Shown: piece after piece, positions 17,328 to 25,918 of the stretch
How positions within the stretch are numbered: position 1 is the stretch's first letter
Layout of the letters: every line of letters begins with the position of its first letter
DNA from: an uncultured Kineosporia sp.
GTDB taxonomy: Bacteria > Actinomycetota > Actinomycetes > Actinomycetales > Kineosporiaceae
Direction of reading: 5' to 3'
NCBI GenBank assembly: GCA_937859855.1
Contig: CALMAR010000399.1
Location: 1 to 37,554, forward strand
DNA: 37,554 nucleotides
Position numbers and translations under genes: made by a program
Notes under the pieces: generated by a model
Database searches by the model: none
Told to the model about the DNA's origin: nothing
The model's input: only the letters and a program-made list of their open reading frames with translations

Positions 17328-18590
17328 TCAGTTCGAGGTCGGGGCATCGGCAGCACCCGGCCGGTGAGACTGCGCATAGTGCTGCCGCAGCAGGTCTTTG
17401 CCGTAGTCGTTGCCGTTGGGCGTACGGACCAGCGTGTGCACGTGAAAACGCGCGGGCTCGGTATTGGTGAGCCACACACCGGTGTGATTGTCGAACTCCA
17501 CCAGGATGATCGGGCTCTGCACGCGGTAGTAGAACGGGGACACGCCGTCGTCCGGGCCGATCCAGCTGAACCAGGTGTCGTCGAAGGCCGCCTCGACCTG
17601 CCGCAATCGGGCCTCGAACGGCTTGTGCGGCAGGACATCGATGAAGCTCGCCACCACGTCGCTCAGCTGCTGCTGCTGCGTGCCGGTCATTGAGCGAGCG
17701 TTCACCCCCTCGTAGGGGATGACCCGGTTGTCGCGGTAGGCGCCGCCCAGCTGCCGTTCGTCGGCGAAGTGCCATCGGTCCTCCGACATGGCCGGGTCCT
17801 TCATCTGGCGGTAGATCTGCGCCTGCTGTCGTAATTCGGGCGGCAGGGAGAGCATGAGCTCGATCCCGGTGATGGCCTCGCGCTGGAACAGTTCGAACGG
17901 ATGGCCGTCACCCCGGTCGATGATCGTGGGTTCGGCGCCCATGAACGTGGGCGAGACGACAATCTGGGATCCGACGATGAGGCAGTTGAGGGCCAGGTGG
18001 TGCCCGTACAAGTTCCAGCCCCACGGCTGGGTCTCACTCGGCTTCCCGAACATTAGGAAGTGATAACTCCACTCATTCATGATGTTTCGCAAGTCGTAGA
18101 GTTCGCCGAGAAAGAGATTGGCGGATCGCACCTGCTCGGTCTTGTCGTAGCCGTCGTCGCTGAAGCAGGCGCGCATCAGCGCCGTGACGCCATCTCGAAC
18201 CGCCGAGCTGACCTCATCGAGCCGGACGCCGTTCGCGTTCATTGGCCACTCGGGGTTGTACCAGTCCCGCCACTGGGGAGCATCGATCGGATAGTGGGCC
18301 TTCGCCCGCTCCTCCGCGCCGAGCGAACTGAGCAGCGTGGCCGCAGCGGATGCTGCCGTCCGGACGTCGAAACCCTCGTCCGCGATCGAGAACTGGTCCT
18401 TCAGGACCTCGCCGTTCAGCGTGATCCCGGTGAAGGGCTGCTGGTACAGGCTTTCCCAGAGCGCAACCAGTCCCCGTGCGCGCTCGGTCGCCCGGATCGG
18501 CTCGGCGTACGTCCACGGGTCGAGACCGCGGCTCTCCTTGAGTCGCGGAGAGCCGGCCGGGATGAGGTAGTCCCGGTAGTCCTCGCTCAT
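17328..18590 (-). CDS. DUF3500 family protein (copy 1)
   Basis: A 420-residue protein resembling the DUF3500 family, for which I know no established function. Clear blocks are FGKPSETQPWGWNLYGHH (His197, His198), the C-terminal HVHTLVRTPNGNDYGKDLL (His383, His385) and HY (His404). The second copy at 28191-29360 shares the same His positions, which suggests a metal centre. There is no signal peptide. The start overlaps the end of the FAD monooxygenase by 4 nt, so the two are translationally coupled and probably act in consecutive steps. An oxygenase or hydrolase role is speculation from context. Confidence 0.85.
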   Translation of the reverse strand: MSEDYRDYLIPAGSPRLKESRGLDPWTYAEPIRATERARGLVALWESLYQQPFTGITLNGEVLKDQFSIADEGFDVRTAASAAATLLSSLGAEERAKAHYPIDAPQWRDWYNPEWPMNANGVRLDEVSSAVRDGVTALMRACFSDDGYDKTEQVRSANLFLGELYDLRNIMNEWSYHFLMFGKPSETQPWGWNLYGHHLALNCLIVGSQIVVSPTFMGAEPTIIDRGDGHPFELFQREAITGIELMLSLPPELRQQAQIYRQMKDPAMSEDRWHFADERQLGGAYRDNRVIPYEGVNARSMTGTQQQQLSDVVASFIDVLPHKPFEARLRQVEAAFDDTWFSWIGPDDGVSPFYYRVQSPIILVEFDNHTGVWLTNTEPARFHVHTLVRTPNGNDYGKDLLRQHYAQSHRPGAADAPTSN

Positions 18591-19861
18591 GATTGCTGAC
18601 TGGCCGCGACCGAGCGAAATCCGCTAGCCTGCTGGTCTTCCCAGCCGGGCCGGGGCTGCCCGACCAGTTTATGGTAGCGCGCGAAGATCTCGTCGGCCTC
18701 GGCGAGCGGAAGCACCTGCTCGATGTCGTCGAAGGGCTTGCCGTCCGTGCGTTCGGCGACCATCCGCCGGATGACCTCGTACCCCTCGCCGCGGCTCGAC
18801 AACACGATGCGGTTGACCGCCTCGCGCCGCGCCGCGTCGTACGCGAGGAACGCCTCGTGCGGGTCGTCGAGCTCGGCCAGCTTCCGAGCGACGACTCCCG
18901 CGTCGACGAACGCCTGGCAGACGCCGTTCCCGCCTCGTGGGTACATGGCGTGGGCGGCGTCCCCGAGGAGCACCACGCGACCATCGACCCAGGTCTCGAG
19001 CGGTTCGTGCCGGATCAAGGGGAAGAGGTAGACCTCACGTGCGTCGCGCATGAGCTGCTGGACGTCGAGGAACGGCAGTTTCACGCTCTCGTAGAGCGGA
19101 AGGATCTCGTCGACCGTGCCGATCTGGTTCCAGTCCTCGACGGTCTGGGGGCGCTCGTACTCGACCACCCAGTTGACGAGATCCAGCCCGGTGCCGTCGA
19201 CGTCGTTCGCGATCGGGTAGATGATCATCGAGCTGACCCTCGGGTCACCGATGTGCAGGATCGTGTGGCCACCGCGGAACGGCTTCCGCAGCGTGGTGCC
19301 GCGGTACATCGTTATACCGGAGTAGGTCGGTTCGGCCAGATCCGGGTGCATCTGCCGGCGGACGGCGGATTTGATGCCGTCGGCGGCGATGACCGCGTCG
19401 TGGCGGACCTGTTCGGTGCGCCCGTCGCGGTGCTGGACGTCGAGGATGACGCCGTCCGCATCCTGGCGGTATCCGGCGATGCGGGCTCCGAGGACGACCG
19501 AGCCCTCGCCGAGGCGCTCGAGCACCGCGTCGTAGAAGAGCATCTGCAGGTAGCCGCGATGCACGAAGCGCTGCTCATGCAGGTAACCCATATGCACGCC
19601 GCACTTCTCGGCGTAAATCTCCTGGCCGTAGTGGTTGAAGAAGATCGAGTCTTCGGCGTCCACCGACATGGCGCGGAACTCGTCCAGCAGGCCAAGCTCG
19701 TCCAGCTCCTTGGCGCCGTAGACCTTGATGTCGACGCCAACGCCGAGCGGCTTCAACGCGTCGACTGATTCGTAGATCCGCGGGCTAAAGCCCTCCTGAT
19801 GCAGTCGCAACGCAGTGATAAGGCCGCCGGGGCCAGCTCCGATGATGGCGATGTCGAGCAT
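18587..19861 (-). CDS. PhzS-like FAD-dependent monooxygenase (class A)
   Basis: A 424-residue flavoprotein hydroxylase. The FAD-binding GAGPGG is at 8-13, the DG motif (AADGIKSAVR) near 156-165 and the GD motif (VVLLGDAAHAMYPRGGNG) near 295-312. The pattern LGVGVDIKVYGAKELDELGL and FVHRGYLQMLFYDAV resembles the PhzS/flavin-dependent oxidoreductase branch acting on aromatic or heteroaromatic acids. It would use NAD(P)H and O2 to hydroxylate the ring. It is the first gene of the leftward operon; GAGGAG precedes the ATG. Its promoter region carries three putative operators shared with the rightward genes. Confidence 0.9.
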   Translation of the reverse strand: MLDIAIIGAGPGGLITALRLHQEGFSPRIYESVDALKPLGVGVDIKVYGAKELDELGLLDEFRAMSVDAEDSIFFNHYGQEIYAEKCGVHMGYLHEQRFVHRGYLQMLFYDAVLERLGEGSVVLGARIAGYRQDADGVILDVQHRDGRTEQVRHDAVIAADGIKSAVRRQMHPDLAEPTYSGITMYRGTTLRKPFRGGHTILHIGDPRVSSMIIYPIANDVDGTGLDLVNWVVEYERPQTVEDWNQIGTVDEILPLYESVKLPFLDVQQLMRDAREVYLFPLIRHEPLETWVDGRVVLLGDAAHAMYPRGGNGVCQAFVDAGVVARKLAELDDPHEAFLAYDAARREAVNRIVLSSRGEGYEVIRRMVAERTDGKPFDDIEQVLPLAEADEIFARYHKLVGQPRPGWEDQQASGFRSVAASQQS

Positions 19862-19942
19862 CGATGCTCCTCTGCGTCATGCCCCGGACCTTCGCTGCAC
19901 AGCGGCCGGATGGCTCTCACAGGCGGCCAGCGCCTTAAGCAG

Positions 19943-19954
19943 ATCGTATATGAA
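19943..19954 (-). promoter_or_regulatory. putative GntR operator, site 1
   Basis: On the minus strand this reads TTCATATACGAT, identical to site 3 (20069-20080). The core TCATATACGA is a near-palindrome (TCRTATAYGA), as expected for a dimeric GntR/FCD regulator. It lies 82 bp upstream of the FAD monooxygenase start. Binding by the regulator encoded at 27504 is inferred. Confidence 0.55.
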
Positions 19955-20022
19955 GTCCTGCACGACATCAATAAGTGGTTGCTGTCAGTCAGCTGGGTAG
20001 TGCACCGGTCACGCGCAGCAAA

Positions 20023-20034
20023 TTCATATACGGA
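20023..20034 (+). promoter_or_regulatory. putative GntR operator, site 2
   Basis: TTCATATACGGA differs from sites 1 and 3 only at the last two bases. It lies in the AT-rich centre of the 362-bp divergent intergenic region. A GATAAT at 20056-20061 between sites 2 and 3 is a candidate -10 element for the rightward genes, though no good -35 is seen. Confidence 0.5.
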
Positions 20035-20068
20035 ACTATACAAGATTTGATTGTTGATAATGCATGAG

Positions 20069-20080
20069 TTCATATACGAT
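20069..20080 (+). promoter_or_regulatory. putative GntR operator, site 3
   Basis: TTCATATACGAT, identical to site 1 on the other strand, 144 bp upstream of the permease start. Placed just after the candidate -10 element, it would suit repression of the rightward genes. Apart from these sites, 19862-20223 contains no gene I can support. Confidence 0.55.
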
Positions 20081-20223
20081 CCGTGAGTCGTGTGATCTGC
20101 AACATGACATCAGTAGCCAGGTCCAGTCCGCACCGCGCAACCGGTCTCGCCCGTCGATGGGCCCGGTGTCGCGTGGACGGCGCTCTCCACAAAGTCGACG
20201 ACGACGGAACCGCAGGGGACGAC

Positions 20224-21231
20224 ATGACGAGCCACACAAAAACGGCTGTGCAGGACCTTCGAGCGGAGGTGCTGTCCGGGGCCAAGTTCTCGATCGGCCG
20301 CTTCGGCTCGCGGTTCGCGGCACTGGGGGTCTGGCTGATCCTCGGCGTGCTGTACGCCATCCTCGTACCGGAGACCTTCCTGACCTCAGGAACCTTTCAG
20401 ACGATCTTCGGCTCTCAGCAGGCTCTGGTGTTCCTCACCGCTGCGCTGCTGTGCACGATCATCGTCGGCGAGTTCGTCGACATGTCGGTCGCCTCGAACT
20501 TCGGGTTCGCAGCCGTCCTGGTGGCCGTGCTCAACGTCAATCTGCACTGGAACGTCGCCCTCGCGGCCATCGCCGCGATCGCCGCCTCCACCATCGTCGG
20601 TGCCGTGAACGGCTGGCTCACAGTGCATCTCGGTGTCAACACGATCGTGGTGACTCTGGGGGTCGGAACGTTCTTGCTCGGACTCGGTCTGTGGGTGACC
20701 AACCTGACGCCGATCTCCGGTCTGCCTCAGAACTTTTCGAAGATCGCACTGTTCACGATCGCTGGGCTGCCGGTCGGTTTCTACGAGGGCCTGGTGCTGA
20801 TGCTCGGCTTCGCATATGTCATGCGGTTCACCCCGCTCGGCCGTAACATGCGATTCGTCGGCGCCAGCCGCGAGGTCAGCCGCCTGGCTGGGGTTCGCGT
20901 GAATCGCATCCGGTTCAGCGCTTTCGCTTTCGCAGGCCTGATCGCAGGCGTCGGCGGTGTCATCTCAGCCGCCGCGACCGGCGGTTTCGATGCGACGGTG
21001 TCGCAGTCCTACCTGCTCCCGATCTTCGCGGCCACCTTCCTCGGCACCGCCATCCTCGAGCCCGGCCGGTTCAACCCTCTCGGCACGCTGCTCGCCGTCT
21101 ACTTCCTCGCCACCGGAATCCTCGGCCTCCAACTGCTCGGCGCAGCCGCCTGGGTGTCCTCCGTGTTCTACGGCGGCGTCCTGGTCGTCGCGGTCACGAT
21201 CTCCACCCTCCTGCACCGCAACGTCCACTGA
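20224..21231 (+). CDS. ABC transporter permease, RbsC/AraH-like (BPD_transp_2)
   Basis: A 335-residue inner-membrane permease with about eight to ten hydrophobic helices and the family loop MRFTPLGRNMRFVGASREVSRLAGV, which contacts the ATPase. The start ATG 20224 follows AGGGG; the frame stays open upstream but the added 47 residues are basic and unlike the family. It is the first gene of the rightward set: permease, binding protein, ATPase. This transporter class takes up sugars but also purines, autoinducers and other small compounds. Placed in a degradative cluster, it probably imports the pathway substrate. Confidence 0.92.
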   Translation: MTSHTKTAVQDLRAEVLSGAKFSIGRFGSRFAALGVWLILGVLYAILVPETFLTSGTFQTIFGSQQALVFLTAALLCTIIVGEFVDMSVASNFGFAAVLVAVLNVNLHWNVALAAIAAIAASTIVGAVNGWLTVHLGVNTIVVTLGVGTFLLGLGLWVTNLTPISGLPQNFSKIALFTIAGLPVGFYEGLVLMLGFAYVMRFTPLGRNMRFVGASREVSRLAGVRVNRIRFSAFAFAGLIAGVGGVISAAATGGFDATVSQSYLLPIFAATFLGTAILEPGRFNPLGTLLAVYFLATGILGLQLLGAAAWVSSVFYGGVLVVAVTISTLLHRNVH

Positions 21232-21284
21232 AAACCGCTGCGCAGCACTCTATCCACACTAAAGATGACGCCAGGAAGGTTCTC

Positions 21285-22454
21285 ATGTTCAGCATTACCC
21301 CCCGGTCCCGCCGGTTCACCCTCGCCGGCGCGAGCGCCGCATCAATCCTGTTCATCGCTGCGTGCTCCAGCGGCAGCAGCGGGACCACCTCGACGTCCGG
21401 CGGATCGTCGCAGTCGTCCGACGTATCCGGGAAGGTGAGCGCCCTTGAGAAGGCCGGCACCAGCTACCCGGTCCCGGCCGGATCGATCTCTGGCCTGAGC
21501 CAGCTCAGCGGAAAGACCGTCTACTACATCCCGATCACTCAACAGTCGCCGCAGTTCGCCGTGACGCAGTCAGCGCTCGGAACGGCACTGGGCAAGGTCG
21601 GTGTGAAGCTGCAGGTGTGCAACGGCAACGCAACGCCGACCGGCATCTCGGCCTGCCTGAGCCAGGCAACCAAGGCCAAGGCCGGCGCCATCGTCACCGA
21701 TGCCATCCCCTACGTGCTCGCTGCGAATGCGTTCGCGGCGGCCGAGCAGGCGAGGATCCCGGTGCTCAACACGAACCAGATCGAGGACAGCGCCCACCCG
21801 GCATCCGCGAAGCTGGCATACATCTACGCGCCCGGCGCGAGCCAGATGGTTGCGGTCGCGGACTGGATCATCAACGACTCCAAGGGCAAGGCATCGGTCG
21901 TCATCAATGAGAGCACCGATGGTCCAGCGCCGGTTGCCTTCGTCGCCGCCGCACAGGCCGAGTTCGCCAAGGAGTGCTCCGGCTGCAAGGTGACCATCAA
22001 TAAGATCTCCTCGGCCAACTTCGCCCTGATCGCTCCCTCCACCAGTTCAGCGCTGCTGAAGACACCGAACGTCGGCTACCTGGTGTCGGAGTTCGACCAG
22101 TATCTGCAGCCCACGCTCGGCGGCTCGCAGCAAGCAGGCAAGATCGCGAGCGTCAAGGGTATCTCCGGAGCCGCTCAGCTGTCCGGCCTGCAGATGCTCT
22201 CGAACAAGAACTTCCTCTACGCCTCGGTTGGCCAGGCATCGGCCTACCAGGGCTGGGTCGACGCCGACGCTGTCCTGCGGATGATGACCGGGATCACCGG
22301 CGACAAACTCCCGGCCTACTCCATCCCGATCCGCCTGTTCACCCGCGACAACATCGGCCAGGTGACGCTCAACGCGACCGCCCAGGCCTCGGGTGAGTGG
22401 TTCGGGCCGGCCACCTACACCGACTCGTTCCTGAAGCTCTGGGGTGTGAGTTGA
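21285..22454 (+). CDS. ABC transporter substrate-binding lipoprotein (periplasmic-binding-protein 4 type)
   Basis: A 389-residue lipoprotein. The signal peptide ends at a lipobox IAAC with Cys27, followed by a Ser/Thr/Gly-rich linker, then a sugar-binding-type fold: YYIPITQQSPQFAV, a Cys-containing NGNATPTGISACLSQATKAK region, and AGAIVTDAIPYVLAANAF. AGGAAGG lies 6 nt upstream of the ATG. It would be anchored outside the membrane and deliver ligand to the permease at 20224. The ligand cannot be predicted. The gene starts 53 bp after the permease stop. Confidence 0.9.
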   Translation: MFSITPRSRRFTLAGASAASILFIAACSSGSSGTTSTSGGSSQSSDVSGKVSALEKAGTSYPVPAGSISGLSQLSGKTVYYIPITQQSPQFAVTQSALGTALGKVGVKLQVCNGNATPTGISACLSQATKAKAGAIVTDAIPYVLAANAFAAAEQARIPVLNTNQIEDSAHPASAKLAYIYAPGASQMVAVADWIINDSKGKASVVINESTDGPAPVAFVAAAQAEFAKECSGCKVTINKISSANFALIAPSTSSALLKTPNVGYLVSEFDQYLQPTLGGSQQAGKIASVKGISGAAQLSGLQMLSNKNFLYASVGQASAYQGWVDADAVLRMMTGITGDKLPAYSIPIRLFTRDNIGQVTLNATAQASGEWFGPATYTDSFLKLWGVS

Positions 22455-24016
22455 GCGAGTCCGGCCCGGCGCCGCGGATGCACGTCTCCGGCGTCAGCGT
22501 CACCTTCGGCCGGAACCGGGTGCTGCAGAATGTCGAACTGGACGTCAGAGCCGGCGAGATCCACGCTCTGATCGGGCAGAACGGCTCGGGCAAGTCAACC
22601 CTGGCGAAGGTGCTCACCGGCCTGTACTCACCGGATCCAGGTGCACTCGTCGAGGTGGACGGCGTCCCGCTCCGGCTGCCGATCCGGCCGGTGGAGGCCC
22701 GGGCCCGGGGGGTTGCGGTGGTCCACCAGTCCCTGGGCCTGGTGCCCGAGATGAGTGTGCTCGAGAACATGCGCGTCGGCCGGCTCCGCGCGGGGCGGAT
22801 CTCGCGTCGCATCCACTGGGCGACCGAGCGGGAGGCCGCCGAGGAGGTCTTCGGCCGCCTCGGCAGGCCAGTCCCGCTCGACGCGCTGGTGTATCGGCTC
22901 AATGAGGAGGACCGCGCCACTGTCGCCATCGCCCGTGCTCTGCAGGACGCTCCCCACGGGGGCGGGCTTATCGTCTTCGACGAGTCCACCCGCACGCTGT
23001 CGCGCCGGTCGCTGGAGCACTTCTACGAGATGCTCGACGGCGTGGTCCGGGCCGGTACCTCGGCCCTTCTGATCACGCACCGGCTCGAGGAGGTCATTGA
23101 CGCCGCCGACCGGGTCACGGTGCTCCGCGACGGAGATCTGGTCCAAACCGGAGTGCCGGTGGCCGGTCTCGGCGAGGAGGACCTGGCCCGCTTCATGCTC
23201 GGCCGCGTGATCACCCAGATCAGTTCGGGCGGCGGCCATGCACGGCTGAACGCCCCGGCGGCAGCCGAGGTGTGGGCGGTGTCCAGTGCCGGCCTCGACC
23301 ACGTCACCGTCCGGATCGCGCCGGGCGAAATCGTCGGCGTCACCGGTCTGGCCGACTCGGGCTACCAGGACGTGCCGTACGTGTTCGCCGGTGTCGAACG
23401 GGCCACCACCGGGCGGCTGGTCGTCGGCGGCAACGACATGGAGCTCATGCATCTCACTCCGGGCGCCGCCATCGACGCAGGTCTCGCACTGGTTCCGGCT
23501 GACCGGGAACACGCCGGGCTGGCGATGGAGCAGACCGTCCTCGAGAACGCCGCCCTTCCCCGGACCAGCGGGCACGGAACCTGGTTCGCACCCATCCGCC
23601 GGAGCTCCGAACGCAGAGAACTCACCCCGTGGCTCGACCAGCTCCAAGTGCGCCCGCGAGACCCGGGAGCGGTGGTGGGCCGGCTCTCCGGCGGTAACCA
23701 GCAGAAGGTCGTCCTGGCGAAATGGCTGTCCCGGCAACCGAAACTGCTGGCGCTGCACGAGCCCACCCAGGCGGTCGACGTCGGTGCCCGGGAGATCATC
23801 GTGGCGGCGGTGAAGGACGCCGCGGCGGCCGGATGCGGTGTGCTCGTGGCCAGCAGCGACGAGAACGAACTTTCGATGCTTTGCGATCGCATCCTCGTCT
23901 TCCGGGACGGAAAGGTCGACGGTGAGCTCACCGGCCCGCAACGGCCGGACGACATCGTCGCGGCCACATTCACAGGTGCTGATCGGCGCCGGCTGCGCCA
24001 GGCAGCCACGGCATGA
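22451..24016 (+). CDS. ABC transporter ATP-binding protein, double-domain sugar type
   Basis: A 521-residue protein with two ABC domains. The first has Walker A GQNGSGKST at 42-50 and Walker B LIVFDES at 173-179, but its signature is degenerate (RLNEEDRA, 149-156). The second lacks a Walker A (GVTGLADSGYQD), has a perfect LSGGNQQK signature at 412, and LHEPTQ with His436 in place of the Walker B Asp. Asymmetric sites are usual for this transporter class. TTG 22451 overlaps the stop of the binding-protein gene; ATG 22478 is possible but has no ribosome binding site. Confidence 0.88.
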   Translation: MSESGPAPRMHVSGVSVTFGRNRVLQNVELDVRAGEIHALIGQNGSGKSTLAKVLTGLYSPDPGALVEVDGVPLRLPIRPVEARARGVAVVHQSLGLVPEMSVLENMRVGRLRAGRISRRIHWATEREAAEEVFGRLGRPVPLDALVYRLNEEDRATVAIARALQDAPHGGGLIVFDESTRTLSRRSLEHFYEMLDGVVRAGTSALLITHRLEEVIDAADRVTVLRDGDLVQTGVPVAGLGEEDLARFMLGRVITQISSGGGHARLNAPAAAEVWAVSSAGLDHVTVRIAPGEIVGVTGLADSGYQDVPYVFAGVERATTGRLVVGGNDMELMHLTPGAAIDAGLALVPADREHAGLAMEQTVLENAALPRTSGHGTWFAPIRRSSERRELTPWLDQLQVRPRDPGAVVGRLSGGNQQKVVLAKWLSRQPKLLALHEPTQAVDVGAREIIVAAVKDAAAAGCGVLVASSDENELSMLCDRILVFRDGKVDGELTGPQRPDDIVAATFTGADRRRLRQAATA

Positions 24017-24057
24017 CCACCGTTTACACGCTTTGAAGAGAAGGGCGAGATCCCCCG

Positions 24058-25128
24058 ATGACCGTCATCGACATCAACATCCACCACCTGCCTGAGGACC
24101 TCTTCTCCAACCCGAAGATGCTCAACGGCTTCCTGGATTCGGCGCCTCGCAGTTTCGGCGAGATCGCCCGCGTGATCACCATGGAGGACGGCAAGCGGCA
24201 GCTGATCCTCGAGAAGCCGAAGGGTTTCCAGAACCTGAACTACGTCGAGGGCGACTACTCCGTCGAGTCCAAGCTCAAGGCCATGGACGACGCCGGCGTC
24301 GACTACGGGATCATGCGCGTGCCGGTCTGGCAGGAGTGGCTCGATCTGGAGACGTGCAAGGCGGTGAATGACAACGCGTTCGACATCGTGAAGCGTTCGA
24401 ACGGACGCCTGTTCGCCACCGCCTGCGTCCCTCCGTGGGGTGGCAAGGACAACCTCTACGAGGTCGAGCGCTGCGTGAAGGAGTTCGGTGCCGTGGGCGT
24501 GCAACTCGCCTGCCACTACGGACAGCTCTACCTCGACGATGAGGCATTCGAGCCTTACCTGATGGTGCTGAACGACCTCGGCGTGCCGGTGATCATCCAC
24601 CACACGCCGCTGCCGGTGGAATGGCGCTCGATCATCGACTACACCAATTTCCGGCGTGAGTTCGGGCGTATCACCGATCAGGCGATCGCGGTGGGCCGTG
24701 AACTCTTCAGCGGCATGTTCGACCGGTTCCCGAATCTGCGTTTCGTCCACACGATGCTCGGAGGCAACTTCTTCGCGAACACGTCACTGCTGACGCCGCA
24801 TGCGTCGAACCGGAAGGAGGCCATGGCCCGGCTCGATCCGACCGGTGGCGACAAGATCAAGGGATACCTGGACAACAACATCTTCTTCGACCTCACCCAT
24901 CCGCACTCGTGGGGCAAGGACCAAGTGGAGTGCGCACTCAAGGTCAACGGAGCCGACCACTACCTGTTCGGATCGTCGTTCCCGGTGTTCTACGGCTGGA
25001 TGAGCCAGGGGGTCGAGTTCGTGCGGAACGAGCTCGAGATCAGTGACGCTGACCGGGCCCTTGTGTTCGCCGACAACGCCATCCGCCTCTTCAATCTGCC
25101 GATCGCCTCCTCCGATTCGGCGGTGTGA
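24058..25128 (+). CDS. amidohydrolase-family protein (ACMSD-like fold) with altered metal ligands
   Basis: A 356-residue TIM-barrel protein of the amidohydrolase-2/ACMSD type, a group that includes hydrolases and non-oxidative decarboxylases. Later landmarks are present: VPVIIHHTPLP, RFPNLRFVHTMLGG and SDADRALVFADNAIRLF. The N-terminal HxH metal pair reads INIHH (Asn7, His9), and the usual GxDxP Asp is Ser307 (LFGSSFPV). Two expected metal ligands are therefore changed, so activity may differ from the family norm. It follows the ATPase by 41 bp and its stop is 4 bp before the hydratase start. Confidence 0.85.
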   Translation: MTVIDINIHHLPEDLFSNPKMLNGFLDSAPRSFGEIARVITMEDGKRQLILEKPKGFQNLNYVEGDYSVESKLKAMDDAGVDYGIMRVPVWQEWLDLETCKAVNDNAFDIVKRSNGRLFATACVPPWGGKDNLYEVERCVKEFGAVGVQLACHYGQLYLDDEAFEPYLMVLNDLGVPVIIHHTPLPVEWRSIIDYTNFRREFGRITDQAIAVGRELFSGMFDRFPNLRFVHTMLGGNFFANTSLLTPHASNRKEAMARLDPTGGDKIKGYLDNNIFFDLTHPHSWGKDQVECALKVNGADHYLFGSSFPVFYGWMSQGVEFVRNELEISDADRALVFADNAIRLFNLPIASSDSAV

Positions 25129-25132
25129 GACC

Positions 25133-25918
25133 GTGCTCGACCCGGCCGTGCACGAGCAGATCGCTGATGAGCTGCTGCGGGCAGAGCGGGAGCGCGGCGT
25201 CCTGCCGCTCCTGACTGCCCGCTACACCGGCATGACCGTCGATGACTCCTATGCCGTGCAACGGATCTGGCACCAGCGCGGGGTGGCGGCTGGCCGCCGT
25301 CATGCCGGGCGCAAGATCGGCCTCACATCGAAGGTGATGCAGGCGGCGACCGGGATCAGCGAGCCCGACTATGGAGCCGTGTTCGATGACCAGATCTACG
25401 ATTCCGGATCCGTCATCGAGTTCGACCGGTTCTCCAATGTGCGCATCGAGGTCGAACTCGCCTTCGTTCTGAATGAGGAGCTGAAGGGTCCGGGCGTGAC
25501 GGTGTTCGATGTCCTGGATGCAACGAAGTACGTCGTCCCGGCGCTCGAGATCCTGTCCTCACGCATCGAACTGGCGGGACGGACAGTCGTCGACACCATC
25601 AGCGACAACGCCGCGCTGGGCGCCGTGGTCCTGGGCGGATCCCCCGTTGCGCCTTCGTCCATCGATCTGCGCTGGGCCAGTGCCGTCCTGTACCGGAACG
25701 AGACTATCGAGGAGTCCGGCGTCGCCGCCGCGGTCATGGGGCATCCCGCCATGGGAGTGGCCTGGCTGGCGAACAAGCTCGCGAGCCATGGTGATGGACT
25801 GGCCAGCGGCGAGATCGTCCTGGCAGGCAGCTTCACCCGGCCGATGTGGGTCGAGCGCGGCGACACCGTGCTGGGCGACTACCACAAGCTGGGGGCGGTC
25901 ACATGCCGATTCGTCTGA
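25133..25918 (+). CDS. 2-oxo-4-enoate hydratase (MhpD/HpaH family)
   Basis: A 261-residue hydratase of the 2-oxopent-4-enoate / 2-oxohept-4-ene-1,7-dioate type. The diagnostic stretch GRKIGLTSKVMQAATGI-EPDYG is followed by VEVELAF-like metal-ligand strands (RIEVELAFVLNEEL) and the closing SFTRPMWVERGDTVLGDY. It adds water to a 2-oxo-alkenoate to give the 4-hydroxy-2-oxo acid, which the HpaI-like aldolase encoded next can cleave. The start is GTG 25133, 4 bp after the amidohydrolase stop. HpaH is the closest functional guess, but the chain length of the substrate is not fixed by the sequence. Confidence 0.88.
   Translation: MLDPAVHEQIADELLRAERERGVLPLLTARYTGMTVDDSYAVQRIWHQRGVAAGRRHAGRKIGLTSKVMQAATGISEPDYGAVFDDQIYDSGSVIEFDRFSNVRIEVELAFVLNEELKGPGVTVFDVLDATKYVVPALEILSSRIELAGRTVVDTISDNAALGAVVLGGSPVAPSSIDLRWASAVLYRNETIEESGVAAAVMGHPAMGVAWLANKLASHGDGLASGEIVLAGSFTRPMWVERGDTVLGDYHKLGAVTCRFV

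Noticed and set aside
18593..19768. 391-codon plus-strand frame
   Set aside because: Antisense to the FAD monooxygenase, whose GxGxxG, DG and GD motifs are intact.
22628..24750. Long minus-strand frames (437 and 462 codons)
   Set aside because: Antisense to the ABC ATPase and the amidohydrolase; no motifs.
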